A stretch of 59,784 nt of DNA from JAYFQF01 sp034927285 (GTDB taxonomy: Bacteria > Bacillota > Peptococcia > DRI-13 > UBA5745), in assembly GCA_034927285.1 (NCBI GenBank), contig JAYFQF010000042.1:1-59784 (forward strand). The letters are read 5' to 3'. Below the pieces are notes generated by a model. The model was given only the letters and a program-made list of their open reading frames with translations. It was not told where the DNA came from and searched no databases. This document shows, piece after piece, positions 52,052 to 59,784 of this stretch. The position numbers and the translations under genes are program-made. How positions within the stretch are numbered: the first letter of the stretch is position 1; each line of letters begins with the position of its first letter.

Positions 52052-52501
52052 ACTGATTCTCCTTTGCTGCCTCCGTTATCTCTTGATTCCTCCGCTGATT
52101 TCTCTGCGGTTTTTTGTTTTTTAGGTTTTTACCGGATTTATTCGTTTATTTTTCTTTGTTATTAATGCAGGGCGGACCAGCCGTCTTTTCCTGATCCGGC
52201 TAAGCTGGTTTGTATTATACTACGGCAGGACCCGCCCTGCAAGCGCCGGGGGAGGGCGGCAGCGCCCCAGGCGCCCTGCCCTATAAAATTGCCCCAAGGG
52301 AAACATGGCCGGAAGGCCCCGCAAGCGCCCGGGTCGGCGGCGACCCGGATAAAGTCTGACGGATAAATACGCCGGTCAATTAACCTGGCAATCTGCAAAC
52401 GGATAAAAATTGTCCGCACATTCATTGACAAGAAAGTACAAAACTTATAGTATAATGAAGATACAATTCTCTACACTCTTCAACCTCAACAGGAGTTCCA
52501 C
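52052..52501. other. Divergent intergenic region with GC-rich hairpins
   Basis: A 450-bp spacer. It holds a long-range inverted repeat GCAGGGCGG/CCGCCCTGC (52168-52176 and 52232-52240) with an inner ACCAGC/GCTGGT pair, and a perfect 8-bp hairpin CCGGGTCG-GCGG-CGACCCGG (52329-52348). A promoter-like pair lies before ade. I looked for a purine riboswitch before ade and saw none of its conserved core. Confidence 0.4.
52425..52456 (+). promoter_or_regulatory. Candidate promoter of the ade operon
   Basis: TTGACA (52425-52430) and TATAAT (52451-52456) match consensus but are 20 bp apart. An overlapping -10 such as TATAGT at 52446 is an alternative. They lie about 45 bp upstream of the ade start. 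Confidence 0.45.
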
Positions 52502-54232
52502 ATGAGTAAAAATACAATTTTTGCGGCCATGGGCAAAGTTCCCTTTGATCTGGCGGTCAAAGACGTACGGCTTGTCAACGTGCTGACCTCGGAGATCTAT
52601 CCCTGTGATATCGGCGTGGCAGACGGTCAGTTTGCCTATGTCGGCCGGCTCGAATCCTGCCACAGCGCAAAAAGAACCATCGACGGACAGGGCTTCTATG
52701 CTGCTCCCGGCTTTATCGACAGCCATATGCATATTGAGAGCAGCATGATGACCCCGGCTAATTTCGCCGCCGCCGTCCTGCCTCTGGGCACCACTTCCGT
52801 GGCTGCCGATCCCCATGAAATGGGAAATGTGCTGGGTACCGCCGGGGTCAGGCTGATGACGGAAATGTCCCGGAACCTGCCATTGCATGTCCATGTCCTG
52901 GCCCCTTCCACCATCCCCTCCGCTCCCGGCTTTGAAACCTCCGGCGCGGAGATCGGCGGTAAGGAAATGGAGGAAATGCTTGCCTTTGACGGCATCCTGG
53001 GACTTGGGGAAGTCATGGACTTCCACGGCGTAATCGCCGGCGACCAAAAGCTGATGGATATCATCGACGCCGCCAAAAAGGCCGGCGTATTATTGGACGG
53101 CCACGTCCCAGCCCTGAAGGGCCGGGAATTGCAGGCTTTTGCCGCTTCCGGCATCGACTGCGACCACACCTTCATGGATCCGGAAATCGTGGCCGAAAAG
53201 CTGCGTTACGGCATCAGCGTTCAGATCCAGGAGCGTTTTCTGACCCGGGAACTGATGGCATATTTAAACACCTGCCCGGTGCAAAGCCGTATCATGCTGG
53301 TTACCGACGATGTCCCCATCACCCGGCTGGCTGCCCGGGGCCATATCGACGGCATCCTGCGCAAGGCCATGGCTTTGGGCCTTGATCCCATGCGTGCCTA
53401 CCGCTACGTCACCATTAACGCAGCCGACCGGCTGCGGCTTTACCACCGGGGCGCCGTAGCTCCCGGCCGGGGCGCCGACCTGGTGCTGCTTTCTTCCTTA
53501 GAGGAAGCAAAAGTGGAAATGGTTTTTTCCGACGGCCGTTTAGTGGCGGAAAGAGGCGCCCTGCTGGAGCCTTTGGCCGCCCCGGCCTTCCCGGATTTCG
53601 TTTACCACACCATTAAACTTCCCCGCCTTTCCGCCGAAGACTTTACCGTCAGAGCCAAAGACCCGGCCGCCAAAAACGCCAGGGTCAACGTGATCCGCCA
53701 GGACGGCCTGACCTCACGAACCTGCCTGGAACAGGCCCTGCTGCCTGTGGAAAAGGGCGTCATCGGCCAAAAAGGTCTGATGAAGGCGGCGGTTTTTGAG
53801 CGTCACACCGGCAAAGCCGGACGTTCCTTGGGCTTCATCGGCAATATGGCCGGTTTCCGGGGAGCTCTGGCCACCACTTACGCCCACGATTGTCACAATC
53901 TGGCGGTTTACAGCTCCAACGACGCCGATGCCGTGCTGGCGGCCAATACTCTGATCGAAATGGGCGGCGGCGTGGCCGCGGTCCTTGAGGGCAGGATTTT
54001 AAGCGCCATCCCCCTGCCCATCGGCGGTATTCTTTGCACCGACGGGTTGAAGACCCTGGCGGAAAAATTCAGCGTCTTTGACCGGGCCGCCAGGACTATG
54101 GGACTCAACCATCAGGAGCCTCTCACCTTCCTGACCCTGATGTCGCTGGCTGTTTCCCCGGAAGTTAAGCTCACCGACCGGGGGCTGATCGACGTCATGA
54201 CCAAAACTTATCTGCCTTTGGAAGCCAAGTGA
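52502..54232 (+). CDS. ade: Adenine deaminase
   Basis: A 576-aa amidohydrolase-superfamily enzyme that deaminates adenine to hypoxanthine. The metal site PGFIDSHMHIESSMM has H75 and H77; GTTSVAADPHEMGN, DGHVPALKG and a C-terminal MGGGVAAVLEG region are all typical of Ade and full length. The ATG at 52502 follows CAGGAGTTCCAC. It is followed at once by a four-gene polyamine-type ABC importer, so this operon probably links uptake of a purine or amine to salvage. Confidence 0.94.
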   Translation: MSKNTIFAAMGKVPFDLAVKDVRLVNVLTSEIYPCDIGVADGQFAYVGRLESCHSAKRTIDGQGFYAAPGFIDSHMHIESSMMTPANFAAAVLPLGTTSVAADPHEMGNVLGTAGVRLMTEMSRNLPLHVHVLAPSTIPSAPGFETSGAEIGGKEMEEMLAFDGILGLGEVMDFHGVIAGDQKLMDIIDAAKKAGVLLDGHVPALKGRELQAFAASGIDCDHTFMDPEIVAEKLRYGISVQIQERFLTRELMAYLNTCPVQSRIMLVTDDVPITRLAARGHIDGILRKAMALGLDPMRAYRYVTINAADRLRLYHRGAVAPGRGADLVLLSSLEEAKVEMVFSDGRLVAERGALLEPLAAPAFPDFVYHTIKLPRLSAEDFTVRAKDPAAKNARVNVIRQDGLTSRTCLEQALLPVEKGVIGQKGLMKAAVFERHTGKAGRSLGFIGNMAGFRGALATTYAHDCHNLAVYSSNDADAVLAANTLIEMGGGVAAVLEGRILSAIPLPIGGILCTDGLKTLAEKFSVFDRAARTMGLNHQEPLTFLTLMSLAVSPEVKLTDRGLIDVMTKTYLPLEAK

Positions 54233-54246
54233 AAGGGGAGCGACAG

Positions 54247-55083
54247 ATGAAGCAAAAGCATCCCGCCTTTTGGCTGGCCCTGCCTACTATTTCAGTCCTG
54301 CTGGTCTTATTCGTTGCCCCCATGCTGTATGTCCTGGCCAACACCCTGGCCACCGACGGTCTCAGGCACTTCATCAAATTCTTTACCGACAGCTTCTACC
54401 TGGATATCTTAAAGACCACCCTGGCGGTTTCTTTTAAGGTGACGGTCATCTGCCTTTTACTGGGCTATCCCACAGCCTATTTTATGGCCCGCACCAAATC
54501 CAGGATGAAAAACACATTAATGATCATCATCCTTTTTCCTTTTTTGGTCAGCGCTGTGGTCCGTTCTTACGGCTGGATGGTGATTTTGGGCAATAAGGGG
54601 CTGCTGAACCAGTTTTTGCTGGCCCTGGGCATCATCGACGACCCCCTCAAAATTTTATATACCGCCAACGCCGTTATTATCGGCCTGGTCCATTTGCTTT
54701 TGCCCTATATGATCCTCTCCATAACCGGTGTGATCCAGGGCATCGACAAGAATATCGAATATGCGGCCTACAGCCTGGGTGCCAATCCGCTGGGTACCTT
54801 CTGGAAGGTGATCCTGCCGTTAAGCAGCCCCGGCATCATCTCCGGCAGCATTTTAGTCTTTACCCTGAGCATGACGGCTTATGTCACGCCCAAACTTTTG
54901 GGAGGCGCCAGATTTCGCATGATGAGCACCATGGTCTTTCAGGAAGTCAACGTCAATTTCAACTGGGGACTGGCTTCCGCCATCAGCTACATCCTGATGT
55001 TTGTTATTTTGGCGGTGCTGCTGCTCTTCAATTATTCCACTTCCGGCATTACCAAACGGGTAGGAGGTGGAAAAAATGTCTGA
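54247..55083 (+). CDS. ABC transporter permease, PotB-like
   Basis: A 278-aa inner-membrane permease with about six membrane segments. The ATPase-docking EAA loop reads EYAAYSLGANPLGTFWKVIL. It belongs to the spermidine/putrescine-type importer group. ATG 54247 has AAAGGGGAGCGAC upstream and is preferred to GTG 54229, which overlaps the ade stop. It overlaps the second permease gene by 8 bp. Confidence 0.92.
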   Translation: MKQKHPAFWLALPTISVLLVLFVAPMLYVLANTLATDGLRHFIKFFTDSFYLDILKTTLAVSFKVTVICLLLGYPTAYFMARTKSRMKNTLMIIILFPFLVSAVVRSYGWMVILGNKGLLNQFLLALGIIDDPLKILYTANAVIIGLVHLLLPYMILSITGVIQGIDKNIEYAAYSLGANPLGTFWKVILPLSSPGIISGSILVFTLSMTAYVTPKLLGGARFRMMSTMVFQEVNVNFNWGLASAISYILMFVILAVLLLFNYSTSGITKRVGGGKNV

Positions 55084-55870
55084 CGATAAGGTAGGTATAG
55101 TGCCAAAGGTCGTGGCCGTCCTGGTTTTCGGCTTTTTGATGGCTCCTTTGGTGGTGATCATTTTGGCTTCCTTCAGCCCTACCACCATTGTAACCTTCCC
55201 TCCCAGGGGCTTTTCCCTGGAATGGTATGCCAATATTTTCGGCTCCTCTACAAACTTTGTCAGCGGCTTTTTCAACAGCATCAAGGTGGCGGTCATCGCC
55301 ACTGTCGCCGATATTTTTCTGGGGGTTACGGCGGCCCTGGCCGTCAGCCGCTACCGCTTCAAGGGCCGGGAACTCCTGGTCGCCTTTTTCACCTCCCCCA
55401 TGTACGTTCCCTCCATCGCCTTCGGCTTTGTGCTCTTACAGGTATTCAGCGCCATAGGCTCCATCCCCGCTTTTTTACGGATCCTGCTGGGCCACGGGGT
55501 GATCATCCTCCCCTATATCCTGCGCAATACCCTGGCGGTACTGGCCTCCTTTAACTGGACCTTAGAGGATGCGGCGGCAAGCCTGGGGGCCAACCCCCTG
55601 CAAACCTTCTTTAAGATCACCCTGCCCCTGGTAAAGCCCGGAGTGGTGGCCGGCGCCCTGTTATCCTTCCTTTATTCCTTTGACGAGGCGGTCTTAAGCA
55701 GCCTGCTGAACTCGCCGAAATTTATCACGCTGCCCATCCGTATCATGAACTACATGGAATTTTCCTTTGACCCCACCCTGGCCGCCATTTCCACCGTGCT
55801 GATCCTTTTGTCTTTTATGACAATCGTGCTGCTGGAGCGGTTCATGGGGCTGGATATGTTCTTGAAATAA
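55076..55870 (+). CDS. ABC transporter permease, PotC-like
   Basis: A 264-aa membrane permease partnering the PotB-like protein. Its EAA loop is EDAAASLGANPLQTFFKITL. ATG 55076 has TAGGAGG at 8-bp spacing, making it the better start than GTG 55067. The ATPase gene follows after 13 bp. Confidence 0.92.
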   Translation: MSDDKVGIVPKVVAVLVFGFLMAPLVVIILASFSPTTIVTFPPRGFSLEWYANIFGSSTNFVSGFFNSIKVAVIATVADIFLGVTAALAVSRYRFKGRELLVAFFTSPMYVPSIAFGFVLLQVFSAIGSIPAFLRILLGHGVIILPYILRNTLAVLASFNWTLEDAAASLGANPLQTFFKITLPLVKPGVVAGALLSFLYSFDEAVLSSLLNSPKFITLPIRIMNYMEFSFDPTLAAISTVLILLSFMTIVLLERFMGLDMFLK

Positions 55871-55883
55871 GGAGATCTGCAAT

Positions 55884-56957
55884 ATGGCAACTTTGGAACT
55901 GAAAAATTTAACCAAGCGCTTCGGGGATTTTGTGGCGGTCGATCAAATGAACCTGAAGGTGGCCGACGGCGAGATAGTCGCCCTTTTAGGGGAATCCGGC
56001 TGCGGCAAAACCACGACCCTGCGCATGATCGCCGGTTTTACCCAGGCCAATGAAGGACAGGTGGTCATCGACGGCCGGGTGATGAACGATATTCCGCCAT
56101 ATAAACGAAACGTCGGGATCTTCTTTCAGAACTACGCCCTTTTCCCCCACCTGACCACTTTCGACAATGTCGCTTTTGGTTTAAAGCTTAAGAAGCTGCC
56201 GAAAAACCAGGTCGCCGAAAAGGTGGCAAGGATCCTGGAACTGGTCCGGCTGACCGGCATGGAAAAGCGCTATCCCCGGGAGCTTTCCGGCGGCCAGCAG
56301 CAGCGGGTGGCCCTGGCGAGAGCCCTGGTCACGGAACCCTCGGTTCTTTTGTTGGACGAGCCTTTATCCAACCTGGACGCCAAGCTGCGGGCGGAGATGC
56401 AGATCGAGATCAAGCGGATCCAGCAAAATCTGGGCATTACTACAATTATCGTGACCCACGATCAGGAGGAAGCCGTCTCTTTGGCCCAGCGGGTCATCGT
56501 GATGAACAAGGGCGTCATCCTTCAGGTGGGGCCGCCCAAGGCGGTCTTTGACCGGCCGGAAAGCCTTTTCGTGGCGGATTTCATGGGATTTGCCAACTTC
56601 ATCGCAGGCCGGGTAGGTCCCGCGGCGGATGAACTGACCCAAATCCACTGTCCCAGGGCCGGCGGCGAAGAAACCGTGGTATATGTCCCCTCCGCCCTTT
56701 GCGGCGCTTACAGCCGGGGCGCCGGCGTCCGCCTGGCTATCCGTCCGGAAAATATCCTCATAAAAAAAGCCGGCCCCCAAAGCCGGATCACGGGTGAAAT
56801 CAGCAGCGTTACTTATAAGGGCAACACCAGCCGGCTGGAGATCAGCGGCGCCTTTGCGGAAACGATCTACGTCCACATCCATGATTACGACGGTCCGGAA
56901 GCCGGCCGGGTAGCCTTGGAACTGGCGCCGGAGAAGCTTCTGGTTTATCCCGCTTAA
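55884..56957 (+). CDS. ABC transporter ATP-binding protein, PotA-like
   Basis: A 357-aa ATPase. Walker A GESGCGKTT, signature LSGGQQQRVALARAL, Walker B LLLDEPLSNLDAKLR and the switch histidine in IIVTHDQEEA are intact. A C-terminal TOBE-like regulatory domain begins near residue 235. The ATG at 55884 follows AAGGAGATCTGC. It powers the importer of this operon. Confidence 0.94.
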   Translation: MATLELKNLTKRFGDFVAVDQMNLKVADGEIVALLGESGCGKTTTLRMIAGFTQANEGQVVIDGRVMNDIPPYKRNVGIFFQNYALFPHLTTFDNVAFGLKLKKLPKNQVAEKVARILELVRLTGMEKRYPRELSGGQQQRVALARALVTEPSVLLLDEPLSNLDAKLRAEMQIEIKRIQQNLGITTIIVTHDQEEAVSLAQRVIVMNKGVILQVGPPKAVFDRPESLFVADFMGFANFIAGRVGPAADELTQIHCPRAGGEETVVYVPSALCGAYSRGAGVRLAIRPENILIKKAGPQSRITGEISSVTYKGNTSRLEISGAFAETIYVHIHDYDGPEAGRVALELAPEKLLVYPA

Positions 56958-57175
56958 GCGGCGGCCCGGCGCATTTGCGGAGCATTCAGCCTGGGTTCAG
57001 GCCCCTTTTCTTTACTTTTTTATTTCTTTAAGCATCGGATCCCATTTGCGGCTTTCAGTTCTATCACTTTCAGGCTGTTTTGCTGTTTTGAGGTCCGCTT
57101 TTCCGTTATGCCCGGCGGCCGCCTTCTTTGCGCCGCCTGCATATAAAATTAAAATTTGAAGGAGAGAAGTTAAGA

Positions 57176-58282
57176 ATGAAGAAGACATGGAAAAAACTTG
57201 TGGCGCTTAGCCTGGCAACCCTGATGCTGCTGGCTTTGGCCGGCTGCGGTTCCCAGCAGGGCGGCGATGCCCAGCAGGGCGCCGAAACTCCCGATCCCGC
57301 CACGGAAGGCGAAAAGAACTTTGAAGGCGCCGAGTTAGTGGTGGCCACCTGGGGCTGGACCGCCGCAAACGTAAAAGAGCTGTCCAAAGCCTTTGAGGAA
57401 AAGTACGGCTGTACCGTTTTGATCGACGAGACCAGCGGCAACGCCGACCGGCTGAATAAGATCATCGCTCAGAAAAACAGCCCGGAGATCGACGTGGCCC
57501 TGCTCTCCGAAAGCTTTGCCGTAAAAGGAAATAACGAAGGCCTTTTTGAAAAGATCGACACCAATGTGGTCACCAGCCTGGATAACCTCTATGATTTTGC
57601 CAAAAACAAAGACGGCTACGGCCCCTGCTATTCCCTGGTCCGCTACGGCATCATTTATGATAAGGACCAGGTCCCTGCTCCCGCTTCCTATCAGGACCTT
57701 TTCAACGGCAGCTATGACGGCCTGATTTCCCTGCCGGATATGGCCAGCACCGCCGGTCCCTGTCTGCTGGTAGCCTTAGCCGACGCCATGGGCGGCAGCC
57801 AGGAGGACGTGGAGCCGGCTTTCCAGCTCCTTATCGAAAACAAAGACAAGGTAGCCCAGTTCTACAGCACCAGCTCCGACGTCCAGACCGCTTTTACTTC
57901 CGGTGAGATCGCCGTATCGGTATTTATGGACATGAACATGCCTACCTTAAAAGATGCCGGCGTAAACGTGGGCTGGGTGGATCCTGCCGAAGGCAGCTTC
58001 TCCGCCGCCGCTACCGTTAACGTAGTTAAAGGCTGCAAGAATCCTGAACTGGCTCAGCTCTTCGTGGAATACATGATCAGCGACGAGGTGCAAAACCAGG
58101 TGGCCTCCGTGCTGAGCGAAGCGCCCACCAGCAAAAACGCCACTATGCCTGCCGAAAAGGCGGAATTCCTGGCCAGCGGTGAGGAAGCCATGTCCAACGT
58201 CAAAACCTTCGATTATAATTATATCGAAAGCCAGAAGGCCGCCTGGATCGAAAGATTCCAAAAAGAAGTAGCCGTAAACTAG
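57176..58282 (+). CDS. Extracellular solute-binding lipoprotein of the polyamine-type importer
   Basis: A 368-aa lipoprotein with signal peptide and lipobox LALAGC (C24). The mature part (VVATWGWTAANVKELSKAF, then ERFGIIYDK-like YGIIYDKDQV) resembles family 1 / PotD-type periplasmic-fold binding proteins. The ATG at 57176 follows GAAGGAGAGAAG. It lies 218 bp after the ATPase gene, with a weak hairpin (GCCTG-GGTT-CAGGC near 56989) between, which may adjust its expression. The ligand is unknown; the ade context allows a purine-like or polyamine ligand. Confidence 0.9.
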   Translation: MKKTWKKLVALSLATLMLLALAGCGSQQGGDAQQGAETPDPATEGEKNFEGAELVVATWGWTAANVKELSKAFEEKYGCTVLIDETSGNADRLNKIIAQKNSPEIDVALLSESFAVKGNNEGLFEKIDTNVVTSLDNLYDFAKNKDGYGPCYSLVRYGIIYDKDQVPAPASYQDLFNGSYDGLISLPDMASTAGPCLLVALADAMGGSQEDVEPAFQLLIENKDKVAQFYSTSSDVQTAFTSGEIAVSVFMDMNMPTLKDAGVNVGWVDPAEGSFSAAATVNVVKGCKNPELAQLFVEYMISDEVQNQVASVLSEAPTSKNATMPAEKAEFLASGEEAMSNVKTFDYNYIESQKAAWIERFQKEVAVN

Positions 58283-58345
58283 CCTTCCGGTCTTTCCCTT
58301 TCCGATCTTTCCGGCCCTGGGTTTTCACCTGCCGGAGTAATATTG

Positions 58346-58434
58346 CCCGGCATTTGCCCTTTGGCAGATGCCGGGTTTTCTTGTCCTAAAGAAAAACAGG
58401 CCGGCGCTAAAGTGCCGAATGCCTGTCTTTTTTT
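58346..58434 (+). terminator. Tandem terminators of the ade-ABC operon
   Basis: The first is CCCGGCATTTGCC/GGCAGATGCCGGG (58346-58375) followed by TTTTC. The second hairpin, ACAGGC and CGGC paired with GCCG and GCCTGT (58397-58426), is followed by CTTTTTTT. Confidence 0.8.
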
Positions 58435-58548
58435 CTGAGTATTCACAATGGTGTTTTACTGTTTACGCCTGGACACGCTGAATGACACTATGCTATCATT
58501 GAATGCATACAGAAGATGCGTGCAACAGGCTAAAAGGAGTAACTGTAG

Positions 58549-59109
58549 ATGAACGAGATTACGGCGTTTCCAAATAGAGAGGCGTTTCGGCAATGGTTAA
58601 CCGAATATGGAAAAACCAGCGGCGGAATCTGGCTGCTGTTTGGAAAAAAAGGCGGGCCGGTCACGCTGAAAGCCCATGAAGCTTTGGAAGAAGCTCTATG
58701 CTTTGGATGGATAGATGGGCAAATGCAAAGCATTGACGACGCGAAATATAAAAAATATTTCGCTCGCCGCACAGCAAACAGCAAATGGTCCGACAAAAAC
58801 AAATCGTTGGTAGAAAAACTTGAAAAGCAAGGGAAAATGTCCGATGACGGCAGAAAGAAAATAGAGGAAGCTAAAAAAAATGGTCAGTGGAACGCTCCGA
58901 AATCGCTCACCATTTCGGACGGGCAAATATCGTTTTTATCCGGTTTGTTGAAAAAACACGAAGCAGCGTATACGAATTTTCAGGCAATGTCCCCATCGGT
59001 AAAAAAGACGTATACGCGGGCTTATTTTGATGCCAAAACGGATGCCGGCCGGGACAGCCGCTTATCATGGATGATTGAACGCCTCAATAAAAATCTAAGG
59101 CCAATGTGA
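58549..59109 (+). CDS. YdeI/OmpD-associated (OmdA-like) family protein
   Basis: A 186-aa soluble protein. The segments SGGIWLLFGKKG, ALCFGWIDGQMQSID, KWSDKNKSLVEKL and the C-terminal SPSVKKTYTRAYFDAK are typical of the YdeI/OmdA family, named for a reported role in antimicrobial-peptide resistance in enterobacteria. Its role in Bacillota is unclear. The ATG at 58549 follows AAAAGGAGTAACTGTAG. Its base composition is clearly richer in A+T than the neighbouring genes, which suggests separate acquisition. Confidence 0.85.
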   Translation: MNEITAFPNREAFRQWLTEYGKTSGGIWLLFGKKGGPVTLKAHEALEEALCFGWIDGQMQSIDDAKYKKYFARRTANSKWSDKNKSLVEKLEKQGKMSDDGRKKIEEAKKNGQWNAPKSLTISDGQISFLSGLLKKHEAAYTNFQAMSPSVKKTYTRAYFDAKTDAGRDSRLSWMIERLNKNLRPM

Positions 59110-59507
59110 AAGGCTCTATTTAGCCAATTGATTCGCTTTAGCGCCATAAGAAAAAACGGTGAGGATTTTCTTCCCGCCGCTTTTTGCTTCCTTATGCCGC
59201 CGCTGTTTATGGCGGCGGACCATTTTTTAAATATATCATCGGCACATACCGGATCCCCCCGGTGCTCCGCTCCATATCTGTATCGGTATCACATTGTATC
59301 ATGATATGGGTAAAATGGTCATAAGAACTTTTCGAGAAAAGGTTGACAAAACGGCCTAAATCCCTGATAATATTAAATGCCGCTACAGCAAGTCCCACAT
59401 AAAAATAGGGGGGATTAGCGCAGTCGGGGGCAAGCTGATTAAAAAATGCAGTCCATTATTTTTCGCTCATCATTCGAGTCAGAAATGCCCGAAACGCAAG
59501 TAAATAC
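59110..59507. other. Non-coding region before tRNA-Ala
   Basis: Contains a terminator (CCGCCGC 59197-59203 against GCGGCGG 59212-59218, then ACCATTTTTT) and a tRNA-like 5' half at about 59407-59430. A leftward 63-codon frame (59207-59398) has no recognisable family or ribosome site and is not called. Confidence 0.4.
59197..59228 (+). terminator. Terminator downstream of the YdeI-family gene
   Basis: A 7-bp GC stem with an eight-base loop (59204-59211), then ACCA and six T, about 90 bp past the stop. Confidence 0.6.
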
Positions 59508-59580
59508 GGGGAATTGGCGAAGCTGGGATCGCGCTTGACTGGCAGTCAAGAGATCAGGAGTTCGAACCTCCTATTCTCCA
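59508..59580 (+). tRNA. tRNA-Ala (anticodon GGC)
   Basis: A 73-nt cloverleaf. Acceptor stem GGGGAAT/ATTCTCC contains the G3:U70 wobble pair that marks alanine tRNAs. The D stem is GCGA/TCGC, the anticodon stem CTTGA/TCAAG with loop CTGGCAG (anticodon GGC), and the T arm AGGAG-TTCGAAC-CTCCT. The discriminator is A and CCA is not encoded. Confidence 0.93.
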
Positions 59581-59588
59581 CTTATAAA

Positions 59589-59645
59589 ATGGGGCTGTCG
59601 CACTAGCGTTTGAAAAATCGCTAGTGCGCAGCCCCATATTTTTAT
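59589..59645 (+). terminator. Terminator after tRNA-Ala
   Basis: A long stem: ATGGGGCTG, one unpaired base, CGCACTAGCG, paired with 59619-59636, followed by ATATTTTTAT. Its outer stem GGGGCTGTCGCA matches that of the ppk terminator at 8593. Confidence 0.8.
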
Positions 59646-59784
59646 GGGTGAAAGTCCCGAATCATCCAATACATCGAGAAGAAACTGCGCCTTGAAGTGA
59701 ACCGGGATAAAACCGTAGTGTCCTATGCAGGAAATATTAAATTTCTTGGATATGACATTAGCATATTACAAATCTGTTATGGTG
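59646..59784 (+). mobile_element. Group II intron reverse-transcriptase remnant (cut by window edge)
   Basis: GGGTGAAAGTCCCG at 59646-59659 resembles sequence near the 5' part of group II introns. It is followed directly, in frame from 59661, by IIQYIEKKLRLEVNRDKT and then IKFLGYDI, the conserved C-terminal reverse-transcriptase segment of intron-encoded proteins. Adjacent position of 5' RNA-like sequence and late RT sequence implies a large internal deletion. The element continues beyond the window, so its full state is unknown. Confidence 0.65.

Noticed and set aside
52355..52501. Purine riboswitch upstream of ade
   Set aside because: I searched for the conserved junction and loop sequences of the purine aptamer and did not find them.
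59207..59398. Leftward 63-codon frame near tRNA-Ala
   Set aside because: GTG start without ribosome site; crosses a terminator; family not recognised. It could be a gene remnant, but support is too weak.

Overview
The window looks like a chromosomal segment of an anaerobic, gut-type Clostridia (Bacillota). The grounds are moderately high GC, strong AGGAGG-type ribosome binding sites, frequent GTG/TTG starts, an [FeFe]-hydrogenase-like protein, a 7TM histidine kinase, HD-GYP/GGDEF proteins, Sfp-type activation of an NRPS, and a type-I-toxin-like micropeptide. I cannot name the species.

Left part (1-11950). A leftward amino-acid module (methionine gamma-lyase-like enzyme, alanine racemase, Na+/alanine symporter, M20D amidohydrolase) diverges from a rightward ppx-ppk polyphosphate pair. 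About 1 kb of repeat-bearing non-coding DNA follows. Next come a small unknown protein, a 137-bp element with 15-bp perfect inverted ends that carries a promoter (a candidate invertible switch), a small serine recombinase, an alkyltransferase-like protein and a DUF1848 protein.

Central part (12392-26653) is the highlight. One long rightward transcription unit encodes a two-module NRPS (C-A-T-C-A-T-reductase, about 2,730 aa), a 7TM sensor histidine kinase, a REC-GAF-HD-GYP response regulator, an acyl-AMP ligase, a free-standing acyl carrier protein and an Sfp-type phosphopantetheinyl transferase. The natural reading is a self-contained pathway for an N-acylated dipeptide aldehyde or a product derived from it, with a built-in sensor that acts on cyclic di-GMP. 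A REC-HD-GYP-GGDEF protein converges on it from the other side.

Right-centre (29235-47221). A leftward OmpR-type two-component system is preceded by a UBA-like/DUF4342 membrane protein. A candidate type I toxin-antitoxin locus follows, then a secreted S41-like/SLH protein, an AI-2E-family transporter, a patatin-like phospholipase, a PHP-UvrD helicase fusion, an M28 lipoprotein peptidase, a CmpB-HD-FkbM operon and an [FeFe]-hydrogenase-like protein.

Right part (47222-59784). Two leucine-rich-repeat genes lie head to head and both appear to lack a normal 5' end. They are followed by an ABC-F ATPase of YbiT type with one degenerate ATP site, an M20 amidohydrolase, an adenine deaminase operon with a polyamine-type ABC importer, a YdeI-family protein, tRNA-Ala(GGC), and a group II intron reverse-transcriptase remnant running off the edge. 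No CRISPR array, rRNA or intact insertion sequence was seen.
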